A DNA stretch of 64,000 nt from OCS155 cluster bacterium AG-426-D23 (GTDB lineage: Bacteria > Actinomycetota > Acidimicrobiia > Actinomarinales > Actinomarinaceae). The stretch is taken from the NCBI GenBank assembly GCA_003213165.1, contig QCNO01000004.1:50580-114579 (forward strand), written 5' to 3'. The notes beneath the pieces are model-generated. The model made no database searches. It was not told the origin of the DNA and saw only the letters and a list, made by a program, of their open reading frames with translations. A program made the position numbers and the translations under genes. Below, one piece after another: positions 53,520 to 62,899 of the stretch (position 1 is its first letter; each line of letters starts with the position of its first letter).

Positions 53520-54492
53520 ATTTAAACCTTATATTTTTAAGTTCTTCTTCATATTTTAAATACCACTGGATTGTTTCTGATATTCCTTTTTCAATACTTG
53601 TAGTAGGGTTCCAATTTAAACTTTTCATACGATTTAAATCTGGAATAACTACATCAACATCCTTAAAAGCTCTAGGCTGGTAATCTATTTTACTCTTTAT
53701 GTTTAATTCTTTCTCAATTATCGAAATGACTTGATTTAAACTTACAGTTTTATCTGAACCAATATTAAAAACTCCACTATCTTTCGATAGAATTAAAGTA
53801 TTGAGTCCTGAAATTACATCATCTATATATGTAAATGATCTTTTTTGATTTCCATCCCCGTAAAGTAAAATTTCTGTTCCTGTATAAATCCAATGAATAA
53901 ATCTAAGTATTGACATATCTGGTCTTCCATAGGGTCCATAAACTGTAAAAAATCTTGGTATTTGAATACAAGTTTCTGTGCCATCCAGTATTGTTTTTGC
54001 CATTAATTCTCCAGAAAGTTTTGAACTAGCATATACAGACGGAGGAGGATACTTTTCATCTGTATCTTCTTTCATTGGACTTTCTCCGCTATCACCGTAA
54101 ATAGACGAAGTAGATGCTATTAAAAATTTTTGAATTTCTTTTTTTTTAACAAATCCTGAAAGATTTGTAGTTGATACAGTATTGTCTAAAATATATTGCT
54201 TAGGTTCTCTAAAGCTTTGTCTTACACCAGCTCTTGCAGCTAGGTGGATAACGCAATCAAAATTTGAGCCTTGTATACCACCAAAATTATTCTGGTTCGA
54301 TAAATCAATGTTGCTGAAAACAAAATTTTCATTATTTTCTAAATTTTTTAGTCGGAGCTTTTTTAAATTATTGTCATACGCATTGTTTAAAGAATCTATT
54401 CCTAAAACTTTTATTTCTTTATTTTCAATTAAACTTTTTGTTAAATTGTAACCAATAAAACCTGCAGCGCCTGTAATTAATATATTTTTCAC
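53503..54492 (-). CDS. UDP-glucuronate 4-epimerase-like SDR
   Basis: ILITGAAGFIGYNL, HLAARAGVRQS, YASSKLSGE, FFTVYGPYGRPDMSILRF (GAE-like), GDGNQKRSFTYIDDV. Confidence 0.82.
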   Translation of the reverse strand: MKNILITGAAGFIGYNLTKSLIENKEIKVLGIDSLNNAYDNNLKKLRLKNLENNENFVFSNIDLSNQNNFGGIQGSNFDCVIHLAARAGVRQSFREPKQYILDNTVSTTNLSGFVKKKEIQKFLIASTSSIYGDSGESPMKEDTDEKYPPPSVYASSKLSGELMAKTILDGTETCIQIPRFFTVYGPYGRPDMSILRFIHWIYTGTEILLYGDGNQKRSFTYIDDVISGLNTLILSKDSGVFNIGSDKTVSLNQVISIIEKELNIKSKIDYQPRAFKDVDVVIPDLNRMKSLNWNPTTSIEKGISETIQWYLKYEEELKNIRFKFEYEK

Positions 54493-54576
54493 TTAAATAA
54501 TGATAATAAAGTAAAAATACTTTTATCTAATAAAATAATTGTTAACTTCTTATTTATATAAATTAAACTGAAAATA

Positions 54577-55290
54577 ATGGATATAGAAAACAACGTTGTT
54601 GTAATTATTCCAACTTATAATGAATCAAAAAATATAAGTATCCTTCTAGATTTGTTAGTAAATTTAAGTATTGATATTTTAATAGTTGATGACAATTCTC
54701 CAGACGGAACTGCAAGAATAGTTCAAAATTTTTCTAATAATCACAAGAGCATTAATTTAATTGAGAGACCTGAAAAACTTGGTCTTGGATCAGCATATAG
54801 AGATGGTTTTAAATGGGCTTTAGAACAAGGTTACAAACATTGTATTGAGATGGATGGAGATTTTTCTCACACTATTGTAGACCTTCAAAATTTGATTAAG
54901 TTTAAAGATGAATTTGATTTGGTAATCGGAAGTAGATATATAAAAGGGGGTAAAACTGAAGGATGGAGTAATGGTAGAAAATTACTCTCTATGACTGCCA
55001 ATAAAACTGCAAAGATTTTACTTGGTATAAAAGTCAATGATATGACCAGTGGTTTCAGAATTTATTCAAAAGAGTGTTTAGAGGATATAAATTACTTTTC
55101 TACAACTTCAAATGGTTATTCATTTCAAATTGAAATGACTTATCTTTCCTATTTAAAAAATAAATCAATAAAAGAAATTCCCATTACTTTTCATGAAAGA
55201 AATTTAGGAGATTCTAAAATGTCAAAAGCAATTGTTTTTGAAGCAATAAAATATTTGATTTTTTCGCGATTTAAAAGAGGTAAAAAGTGA
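54577..55290 (+). CDS. GT2 polyprenol monophosphomannose synthase-like
   Basis: VVIIPTYNESKNISILLD, LIVDDNSPDGTA, EMDGDFSH, VIGSRYIKGG, DMTSGFRIYSKE. Confidence 0.92.
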   Translation: MDIENNVVVIIPTYNESKNISILLDLLVNLSIDILIVDDNSPDGTARIVQNFSNNHKSINLIERPEKLGLGSAYRDGFKWALEQGYKHCIEMDGDFSHTIVDLQNLIKFKDEFDLVIGSRYIKGGKTEGWSNGRKLLSMTANKTAKILLGIKVNDMTSGFRIYSKECLEDINYFSTTSNGYSFQIEMTYLSYLKNKSIKEIPITFHERNLGDSKMSKAIVFEAIKYLIFSRFKRGKK

Positions 55291-56453
55291 AAAATAAAAT
55301 ACGATCTAATTATATTTATTTAATTTTTTTGATTCCAATCATTCCTCACTTTGAAACAAGTTTTAGATTTTTACATACGGATGATATTCCAATTGTTTTA
55401 TATTTTATAGCATTTTTTATTTTTGAAAATAAAAAAAATGTTCTCAGTAAAGTAAGAAAATTTTTACCAATAACTTTATTTACTTTTTATCTTTTGATTC
55501 AGAATCTAGCATTAAGTAGAGGTGAAGTAAATACTGAAATTTTTAGATACTTTTTTTATTTTCTAATTTTCGTTCATTTATCTCAAATAATACAGGAAAA
55601 TCATTACTTAAAAAACATACCATTATACCTTTTCTTTTTTCTATCAAGTTTTTCAATACTAAGTTACTTCTTCAAATTAAATCTAGGTACAGATTCTTAT
55701 AATTATTGGAATATAGGTCTCAATTTGAATCAATGGGGATTTACTCCTGGGAGAGTTAATGGTTTTCAAGCAGGGGGCCCGAATAGTTTTGGAGATTTAA
55801 TTTGTATACTTGGATTATTTACACTTGTAAGAATTAAGCAACCTTATAAACCATTTGTTATCGTTCTTTCTCTAGTAGCGTGTTTTTTCACCTATTCGAG
55901 GTCTTCGTTATTAGTTTTAATTTTTCTAATTTTGGTCTATGTTTTTTTTAACAATCACAAGAGAAAAAATTTCACTTGTGTAATTTTAGCTTTGTTATTT
56001 TTACTAAATTTTGGCTTTATTGAAAGATTTACATCTGAAAAAGAAACTGAAGGTATCCAGGATAGAATAGAAATGCAGACAGCTACAGCTGGATATTTAT
56101 CTAATTTATATGTTTCGGATCTTCTATTTGGAAATGGATATAACAACGTGGGTGTAGTCAATGACAATGTAGGAAATATTGAAGACTTTGACGATGACTT
56201 AAGAGTGACAGGTCCACATAACTCTTATTTGTTTTTTATTGTAAAATACGGGATCATTGGGTTTGGTTTATATTCAACTATTCTTTTAAAATTTATAAAA
56301 ACAATTTTTGAAAAAAGATTAAAGGATTTAACATTAGATTCTTCAGTCATTAGCATTTCTGCTTTTTTAATCTTAGGACTTGCAAGTGATTTACTACATA
56401 ACCATAGCGTAGTCTGGTTAATGTACTTTTTGTTGAGTGATATGAATGAGTAA
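55287..56453 (+). CDS. O-antigen ligase/polymerase-like protein (388 aa)
   Basis: Polytopic; GRVNGFQAGGPNSFGDLICIL, TYSRSSLLVLIFLILVYV, TGPHNSYLFFIVKYG; recognisable paralog of the 40619-43045 protein. Confidence 0.8.
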   Translation: MKNKIRSNYIYLIFLIPIIPHFETSFRFLHTDDIPIVLYFIAFFIFENKKNVLSKVRKFLPITLFTFYLLIQNLALSRGEVNTEIFRYFFYFLIFVHLSQIIQENHYLKNIPLYLFFFLSSFSILSYFFKLNLGTDSYNYWNIGLNLNQWGFTPGRVNGFQAGGPNSFGDLICILGLFTLVRIKQPYKPFVIVLSLVACFFTYSRSSLLVLIFLILVYVFFNNHKRKNFTCVILALLFLLNFGFIERFTSEKETEGIQDRIEMQTATAGYLSNLYVSDLLFGNGYNNVGVVNDNVGNIEDFDDDLRVTGPHNSYLFFIVKYGIIGFGLYSTILLKFIKTIFEKRLKDLTLDSSVISISAFLILGLASDLLHNHSVVWLMYFLLSDMNE

Positions 56454-57528
56454 ATCAAAAATTTTATTTGTTCTTCCAACTTTAAAACAAGATGGTGCTG
56501 AAGTTCAAATATCAAACTTGTTATCATGTTTTGAAAATTTCAAAGTAGATATTTTTACTTTTGATCTTTTCAAAGAAGGGAGTTCAATATTTGGTGATTT
56601 GGAAGACGTAAAAGTCTATACAAAAAATCGAAATACAAACCTTAGAGCACTCAAAAAAATTATAGAAAGCAATGAATATGAAGTTATTCATAGCCATCTT
56701 CCTAGAGCAGATTTTTACGTTGGTATACTCAGATTTATTTCGAAAAAATTTAAACATATAATTACTGTTCACGCACAGTATGGTGACAGGGCAGGAGAAT
56801 CAAAATTAAAATATTTTATTTTTAATTTATTTTGGAGATTTATATTGAATAACTCTGATGGTGTTATCGCAATATCTAATAAAATTCATAATTGGCTCTC
56901 GAGTGAAAGAGGGATTAATAAAAATAAAATAACAACTATTCATTATGGTGTACAGATTAAGGAACGAAACAATAAAACAGAATTCAAAAATGTTATTGGT
57001 ACCGCTGCTCGCTTTTTACCATGGAAAGGGTGGGATAAAGTAATTGAAACCGCATCAAAACTTAGGGATTTAAATTTAGATTTTAAATTATTGCTAGCTG
57101 GTTCTGATGATGAAAATTATAAACAAAAGTTGGAAAACTTAGTAGATGTAAATAATTTAAATGACTACATAATTTTTGAAAACCATTATGAAAATATTGA
57201 AATATTTTTTGAAAAAATAGATCTGTTCCTATTTTTAACAGAATCTGAAGGATTTGGACTTGTTGTATTAGAAGCTATAGAGAATAATATTCCAGTTGTT
57301 TGTTCAAATATTGAACCACTCAGTGAGTTTGTTGAAAACAGTTATAAAACTTTAGTGAATAGAGAGAATACAGGAGAGATTGCAAGTTTTGTTTATAGAA
57401 TTTTGAATGATGATGATTTAATTAAACAAATTCAACTTAAGCAAAAAAATAAAGTTAAAAAAGAGTTCCCAATAACTCTCTCAGCAGAAAAGCACGAAAA
57501 ATATTATATAAACCTCCTAAATAATTAA
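56446..57528 (+). CDS. Glycosyltransferase family 4
   Basis: GTAARFLPWKGWDKVIETA, LFLTESEGFGLVVLEAIENNIPVV. Confidence 0.92.
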   Translation: MSKSKILFVLPTLKQDGAEVQISNLLSCFENFKVDIFTFDLFKEGSSIFGDLEDVKVYTKNRNTNLRALKKIIESNEYEVIHSHLPRADFYVGILRFISKKFKHIITVHAQYGDRAGESKLKYFIFNLFWRFILNNSDGVIAISNKIHNWLSSERGINKNKITTIHYGVQIKERNNKTEFKNVIGTAARFLPWKGWDKVIETASKLRDLNLDFKLLLAGSDDENYKQKLENLVDVNNLNDYIIFENHYENIEIFFEKIDLFLFLTESEGFGLVVLEAIENNIPVVCSNIEPLSEFVENSYKTLVNRENTGEIASFVYRILNDDDLIKQIQLKQKNKVKKEFPITLSAEKHEKYYINLLNN

Positions 57529-57548
57529 CTAAAGGATAGTATTAAATT

Positions 57549-58481
57549 GTGAATATTTTGGTTGTAGGTGGTGCTGGATATGTCGGCGGAGGCATAGTTG
57601 ACAATCTAAAAGATAATCACCGCGTAACAGTATATGACTCTTTAATTTACGAAGAATCTTTTAGAAAAGATGTAGATTTTGTTTATGGGGATGTAAGAGA
57701 TCATGAAAAGCTCAAAAAATTGCTGGACAAAAATGATGCAGTTATCTGGCTAGCAGCATTAGTTGGGGATGGTGCCTGTGCAATAAATCCAGAACTTACA
57801 TTTGAGATTAATGCAGAATCTGTGAGGTTTCTAGCTCAAAATTTTAAAAAACGAATTGTGTTTTTATCAACTTGTTCTGTATATGGAGCACAAGAAGGCT
57901 TACTTGACGAAACATCTACAATCAATCCTCTTTCTGAATATGCTTCATCTAAAGTACAGGCAGAGGAGTATCTACAAGACTCAAATGCAATAATTTTCAG
58001 ATTAGGTACTCTGTTTGGAATTAGTGACGAGTTTTCAAGAATAAGATTAGATTTAGTTGTCAATATTCTTGTTACAAAAGCTCTCACCGAAGGCAAGTTG
58101 ACAGTATTTGGCGGAGATCAGTGGAGACCATTGTTACATGTAACAGATGTTGCTAATGCAATTTCGCATACTATTGAATCAAATATAAGTGGAGTATTCA
58201 ATCTCCATTATGAAAATTATAAAATCATTGATATTGCAAATGAAATTGTTAGTAAAATTCCATCTGCCAAAATTGAAACAACTCCAATGAAGTTTCAAGA
58301 TGCAAGAAATTATCAAGTAAGTAGCGAAAAATTATTGAAAGAATCAGGCTTTAAGGCAGAAGTTGACTTATTAACAGGAATAAAACAAGTGCATGAACTT
58401 ATTTCATCCAATAGAATTAAAAATGTAAATCATATTAGATATTCAAATCAAAATTTTTTAGAAAAATATGGTATTAATTAA
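57549..58481 (+). CDS. NAD-dependent sugar-nucleotide epimerase/dehydratase
   Basis: ILVVGGAGYVGGGIVDNL, STCSVYG, YASSKVQAEEY, WRPLLHVTDVANAI; GTG start. Confidence 0.88.
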   Translation: MNILVVGGAGYVGGGIVDNLKDNHRVTVYDSLIYEESFRKDVDFVYGDVRDHEKLKKLLDKNDAVIWLAALVGDGACAINPELTFEINAESVRFLAQNFKKRIVFLSTCSVYGAQEGLLDETSTINPLSEYASSKVQAEEYLQDSNAIIFRLGTLFGISDEFSRIRLDLVVNILVTKALTEGKLTVFGGDQWRPLLHVTDVANAISHTIESNISGVFNLHYENYKIIDIANEIVSKIPSAKIETTPMKFQDARNYQVSSEKLLKESGFKAEVDLLTGIKQVHELISSNRIKNVNHIRYSNQNFLEKYGIN

Positions 58482-58939
58482 TGAACAATATTTCCGAACC
58501 TGTATATTTTGAAAAAGGTTTTGCTGAAGATCACAGAGGTTCTCTCGAGTTTTACAATGATTTAAAATTAGATAATTTCAAAAGGTTTTATATCGTGAAC
58601 AATCCAAAAAAAGGAACGGTCAGAGCTTGGCATGGGCACAAAATAGAGGCAAAACTTGTTAAAGTTCTTAAAGGAGAATTTGTAGTTTGTACTATAAAAA
58701 TTGATAATTGGGAAAGTCCAAATAAAGGAATTGAATCAACAAAATTTACTTTAAATGAAAATTCAGGAATTGTATTTATACCACCTGGGTATGCGAATGG
58801 TGCAATAAATCTTGTAAACGAAAGTAGTATAATGTATTTTTCCTCACTTACTCTTGAAGACTCAAAAAACGATGATTACAGGTTTGATTCGCAATATTGG
58901 AACCCATGGATAGATTATTCGCCGGAAATATATGAGTGA
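58481..58939 (+). CDS. RmlC-like cupin sugar epimerase (dTDP-4-dehydrorhamnose 3,5-epimerase-related)
   Basis: FAEDHRGSLEFYND, GTVRAWHGHKIEAKLVKVLKGEFVV, IPPGYANGAINL. Confidence 0.82.
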   Translation: MNNISEPVYFEKGFAEDHRGSLEFYNDLKLDNFKRFYIVNNPKKGTVRAWHGHKIEAKLVKVLKGEFVVCTIKIDNWESPNKGIESTKFTLNENSGIVFIPPGYANGAINLVNESSIMYFSSLTLEDSKNDDYRFDSQYWNPWIDYSPEIYE

Positions 58940-59855
58940 AAAAAAAGTTTTAGTTCTTGGAGCTAATGGAATGTTAGGAAAAATGATTTCTTTACATTTA
59001 AATTCTTTAAAATTTTTCGAAGTTACAGTTTCATCTAGATCCAAAAATAAGTTTATAAATGATAATTTTGAAGGGAAATTTCTGAATCTAGATATTGATT
59101 ATCCTTTAAAAAATTCTTTAGATGAATTTTTAAAAGAAAATAATGACTATAAGTATATTGTAAATTGTATTGGTGTTATTAAGCCAAAAATTGATGAAAG
59201 AAAAAATATATCAATTCAAAACACAATATTGACTAATTCTTATTTTCCTTTAGATTTACAAAAACTTGCAGAACAAAGAGGAATAAAATATATACAGATT
59301 GGCACAGACTGTGTTTTCTCCGGAAAAGATGGTGGTTACAAAGAAGATTCCTTTATGGATGCAGAAGATTTATACGGTAAATCAAAAATTGTAGGTGAGA
59401 TAGCTGGCCAGAATAAAATGTTAATTAGGTCAAGTATTATAGGACCTGAAGAAGGAAATGGTTATTCATTGATGAATTGGTTTTTAAAAAATAACGATTC
59501 AAGTGTCTCAGGCTTCAAAAATCATTTATGGAACGGTGTTACAACTCTTAACTTTTCTCGAGTTGTAGAAGGAATAATAATGAACGATGATATTGATTTT
59601 AAAGTTCAACACCTTATTCCTGAGAATACAATAACTAAAGCAAATTTACTTGAATTGTTTAAAGAACAATTTAAAAAGAGTATAAAAATTAATCATATAG
59701 ATGCCGATGTAGTAATTGATAGGACTCTAAACACACATAGTCCAAACTTGAATAAAGATTTATGGACTGCAGGCGGATATCCAACTATTCCGACGATAGA
59801 AGAAAATATAAAAGAATTAGCCAATTCTGAGCTAACAAAAAAGATAATGTTTTGA
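58932..59855 (+). CDS. RmlD-like SDR (dTDP-4-dehydrorhamnose reductase-like)
   Basis: VLVLGANGMLGKMI, IGTDCVFSGKDGGYKEDS, DLYGKSKIVGE. Confidence 0.87.
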   Translation: MSEKKVLVLGANGMLGKMISLHLNSLKFFEVTVSSRSKNKFINDNFEGKFLNLDIDYPLKNSLDEFLKENNDYKYIVNCIGVIKPKIDERKNISIQNTILTNSYFPLDLQKLAEQRGIKYIQIGTDCVFSGKDGGYKEDSFMDAEDLYGKSKIVGEIAGQNKMLIRSSIIGPEEGNGYSLMNWFLKNNDSSVSGFKNHLWNGVTTLNFSRVVEGIIMNDDIDFKVQHLIPENTITKANLLELFKEQFKKSIKINHIDADVVIDRTLNTHSPNLNKDLWTAGGYPTIPTIEENIKELANSELTKKIMF

Positions 59856-59856
59856 T

Positions 59857-61044
59857 ATGAAAGACTTAGCAATAATTTTAGGAATAAGACCAGATGTAAT
59901 TAGGGCAAGTAAAATATTGAAATTACTTGATGAAAGTGACGAAATAGATTTTGATTTCATATGGTCAGGACAGCATTACTCAGAAAATATGAAAGATACT
60001 TTTTTTAGGCAATTAAGTGTCCCAACTCCTAATTTTGAATTTAATATTCATTCAAATGTTCAAAATAGTAATGATGTAGCTGAATCACCTACAGACGCAT
60101 CTATTGTATCTTCAATAATTTCTAACTTATATAATCATTTCCAAGAACACAAATACAAAGCCGCGGTTTTTTTAGGAGATACAAATACTGTTATGGGATC
60201 AATAGCTGCTGCACAGCAAAATATTCCAATAGTTCATATAGAGGGTTGTATGAGATCTTACGACTGGAGAATGCCAGAGGAAAAATATAGAACGGTAATA
60301 GATCATTTATCTGACAGAATATATGCATATTTAGATAGCTACAAGCAACAAGGATTAAATGAAGGCATTAGTGACAAAATAATAAAAGTTACAGGAAATC
60401 CAATCGTAGACATAATCCATGAACATTCAATATATTTTGATACTGGTTCAAACTATTTAGATAACGATGTACTGGATTTGATAAATGATAGTTTTGTGTT
60501 GGTAACTTGCCATAGAAGAGAGAATATATTGACTAAAGAAAGTTTTGAAAATATAGTATCGCTATTAAATTCTATAAAAAACTCAAATGTTATTTTTCCA
60601 ATGGGTTACAAAACACAAAAAATACTTAAAAATTCAGGTTTAATTTTGAATGATAATATTAAAGTAATTGATCCAATTGGATATTTAGAATTTATGTTTT
60701 TACTTAAAAGAGCAGAATTTGTTGCGACAGATTCAGGTACAGTAGTTGAAGAGGCTTGTATATTAGGTGTTCCATCTATACAAATGAGACTTTCAACAGA
60801 GCGTCCAGAAGTTTATGATGTAGACTCATCAATAAAGTTTGATCCAACAAATAGTAATATCGAATTTACCGAAATAATTCAAAAAGTAAAATCAATCAAG
60901 CCAGGATGGCAAAATCCATTTGGAGATGGTAATTCATCAGAAATTATTGTAAATGACTTAATACAATTAAGTAAAAATAATGATTTTAAGAAGCATAATC
61001 CTGATGATTATTCCTTTGATACTACTAGATCTTTTATCGAATGA
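59857..61044 (+). CDS. wecB: UDP-N-acetylglucosamine 2-epimerase (non-hydrolysing)
   Basis: LGIRPDVIRASKI, WSGQHYSENMKD, FLGDTNTVMGS, HIEGCMRS, CHRRENI, TDSGTVVEEACILGVPSIQMR. Confidence 0.92.
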   Translation: MKDLAIILGIRPDVIRASKILKLLDESDEIDFDFIWSGQHYSENMKDTFFRQLSVPTPNFEFNIHSNVQNSNDVAESPTDASIVSSIISNLYNHFQEHKYKAAVFLGDTNTVMGSIAAAQQNIPIVHIEGCMRSYDWRMPEEKYRTVIDHLSDRIYAYLDSYKQQGLNEGISDKIIKVTGNPIVDIIHEHSIYFDTGSNYLDNDVLDLINDSFVLVTCHRRENILTKESFENIVSLLNSIKNSNVIFPMGYKTQKILKNSGLILNDNIKVIDPIGYLEFMFLLKRAEFVATDSGTVVEEACILGVPSIQMRLSTERPEVYDVDSSIKFDPTNSNIEFTEIIQKVKSIKPGWQNPFGDGNSSEIIVNDLIQLSKNNDFKKHNPDDYSFDTTRSFIE

Positions 61045-62213
61045 GCCGCGTATTATTTCACTCTTTAACAATACCCCCGGATCAAGTTTCAACTGGAATA
61101 TTAGTAGCTGATATAGCCGCAAAATTTCACAATAAAGGTACATCAATCGAGGTCTTAGCCTCAACACCACAATATCGTTTTGATTCAAAAGAATTTTCAG
61201 CTGAAGAAATGACAAAAGTAAAACGAAATATTTATACTTCCAATTATAAAGGCGTTAAAATAACACACCTTTATGCTTCAAAAAGATCTTTCAATAGGAT
61301 TACAAGACTTTTTCAGTGGATAAGTTATCACATAAAATCTATTACTTATTTGACCAAGAACAGAAAAAATTTTGACACTATATATATTTTTAGCTATCCA
61401 CCAACTATGAATCTAATTGCTATTTACTCAAAAAAAATATTGAAGAAGAAAACTGTTTATTCTGTTTGGGAACTGTATCCAGAAATAGCATCAAAATTAA
61501 ATGAATTAAACTCCAATCTACTTTTAAATTTATTTAAGAGAATTGATAATTTCTGCTTGAGAATCATAGATAATGTTGTAGTCAATTCTGAAGAGCTCAA
61601 AGATTATCTTGTAAGCAGGAGAAACATTGAAGAAAACAAAGTAAATGTTATTTACCATTTTTCAAATGAACCAGAAATCCCAAAACCCTCAATAATTAAT
61701 AAAGAAATCATGTATGCCGGCAATCTTGGCACCCCGCAAAATCTAGAATCATTTATTAATATTTTTTCAGAGAATACTAACAAATTTAATTTGACTATTT
61801 ATGGATCTGGGTCACAATATGAACGAATCTCTAATATGAATTCAAACAATATTAAAGTTAATTCATTTGTTGATAGAAAAAAGTTAGTAGAACTTACAAA
61901 AGATATACCATATGCTCTGGTTTCTTTATCTCCAAAATTAACAGTTGAAGGGTTTCCTGGTAAGACTTTTGATTATTTAAAAATGAATAAAATATTAATA
62001 GGATATTCTAATCCTGAATCAGGACTTGCTAAATTTATAGAGAAATATGAATTAGGTGTGAATATATCTCCAAATGTTGATAATATCAATGAAAAATTTG
62101 ATCAATTACAAGATAAGTTGTTCATAGATAGAGTTTATAAAAATATAACCAAAGTAAATAATCAATTAGCAAATATCAACATAATCGCTGATAGATATTT
62201 AGGATTAATCTAG
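61041..62213 (+). CDS. Glycosyltransferase family 4 (WbuB-like)
   Basis: FHSLTIPPDQVSTGILVADIAAKF, MYAGNLGTPQNLESFI, VSLSPKLTVEGFPGKTFDYLKMNK; follows wecB and precedes initiating sugar transferase. Confidence 0.85.
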   Translation: MSRVLFHSLTIPPDQVSTGILVADIAAKFHNKGTSIEVLASTPQYRFDSKEFSAEEMTKVKRNIYTSNYKGVKITHLYASKRSFNRITRLFQWISYHIKSITYLTKNRKNFDTIYIFSYPPTMNLIAIYSKKILKKKTVYSVWELYPEIASKLNELNSNLLLNLFKRIDNFCLRIIDNVVVNSEELKDYLVSRRNIEENKVNVIYHFSNEPEIPKPSIINKEIMYAGNLGTPQNLESFINIFSENTNKFNLTIYGSGSQYERISNMNSNNIKVNSFVDRKKLVELTKDIPYALVSLSPKLTVEGFPGKTFDYLKMNKILIGYSNPESGLAKFIEKYELGVNISPNVDNINEKFDQLQDKLFIDRVYKNITKVNNQLANINIIADRYLGLI

Positions 62214-62830
62214 CTGGCACCTTTTTTTCTTAAAACTGATGATATAGTTTTAAATATTATTTTTAAATCATTCATAAAAGAGTAATTGTCTATATATTTT
62301 AGATCCCAATACAATCGTTCTTGAAGACTCAAATCTAATCGACCTTGAACTTGAGCAAGTCCGGTAATTCCAGGTAATACGGAGTGACGCTTTTCTTTGT
62401 ATTTTCCATATAACTCTGACTCATAATCAACTAGAGGCCTTGGTCCAACTAAAGACATATCTCCTTTAATAACATTCAAAATATTTGGTAACTCATCCAA
62501 TGATGCCTTTCTTAGTATATTTCCAAGAGAAGTAATCCTATCATCATTTTCTATTCTTATTGGTTCCAAAGGAGCATTATTTGGTTCAATTAGCTTACCT
62601 TTGGCTAGATCAAAATAATGAGATTTGTGAAATTCTTCTGCGGCCGTAACTTCCATTGTTCTAAACTTATATAATTTGAAAATTATATTCTCTTTCCCAA
62701 CCCTATTTTGGATAAAAATAATTGGGGTTCCTTGATTCACATATAAAATTATTGAAATTATTACTGTTAAAGGTAATAGAAGCGGTAAAAAAATTAAAAC
62801 TACTACAATGTCAAACAGTCTTTTAATCAT
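62210..62830 (-). CDS. Initiating sugar transferase (PglC/WcaJ monotopic family)
   Basis: RLFDIVVVLIFLPLLLPL, YKFRTM, LRKASLDELPNILNVIKGDMSLVGPRPL, LPGITGLAQVQGR. Confidence 0.94.
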   Translation of the reverse strand: MIKRLFDIVVVLIFLPLLLPLTVIISIILYVNQGTPIIFIQNRVGKENIIFKLYKFRTMEVTAAEEFHKSHYFDLAKGKLIEPNNAPLEPIRIENDDRITSLGNILRKASLDELPNILNVIKGDMSLVGPRPLVDYESELYGKYKEKRHSVLPGITGLAQVQGRLDLSLQERLYWDLKYIDNYSFMNDLKIIFKTISSVLRKKGAS

Positions 62831-62899
62831 AATTATTATCTTAAACTATAAAAATTAATGTTAATCAATTAAATAAATTCAACATTAAAGTTAGTTTTA

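Noticed and set aside
54182-54451. 89-aa + strand ORF opposite the GAE-like gene
   Set aside because: Shadow ORF in a conserved gene.
54493-54576. Possible divergent promoters in the 84-bp gap
   Set aside because: AT-rich spacer gives many near -10 matches but no convincingly spaced -35/-10 pair; cannot be supported by eye.
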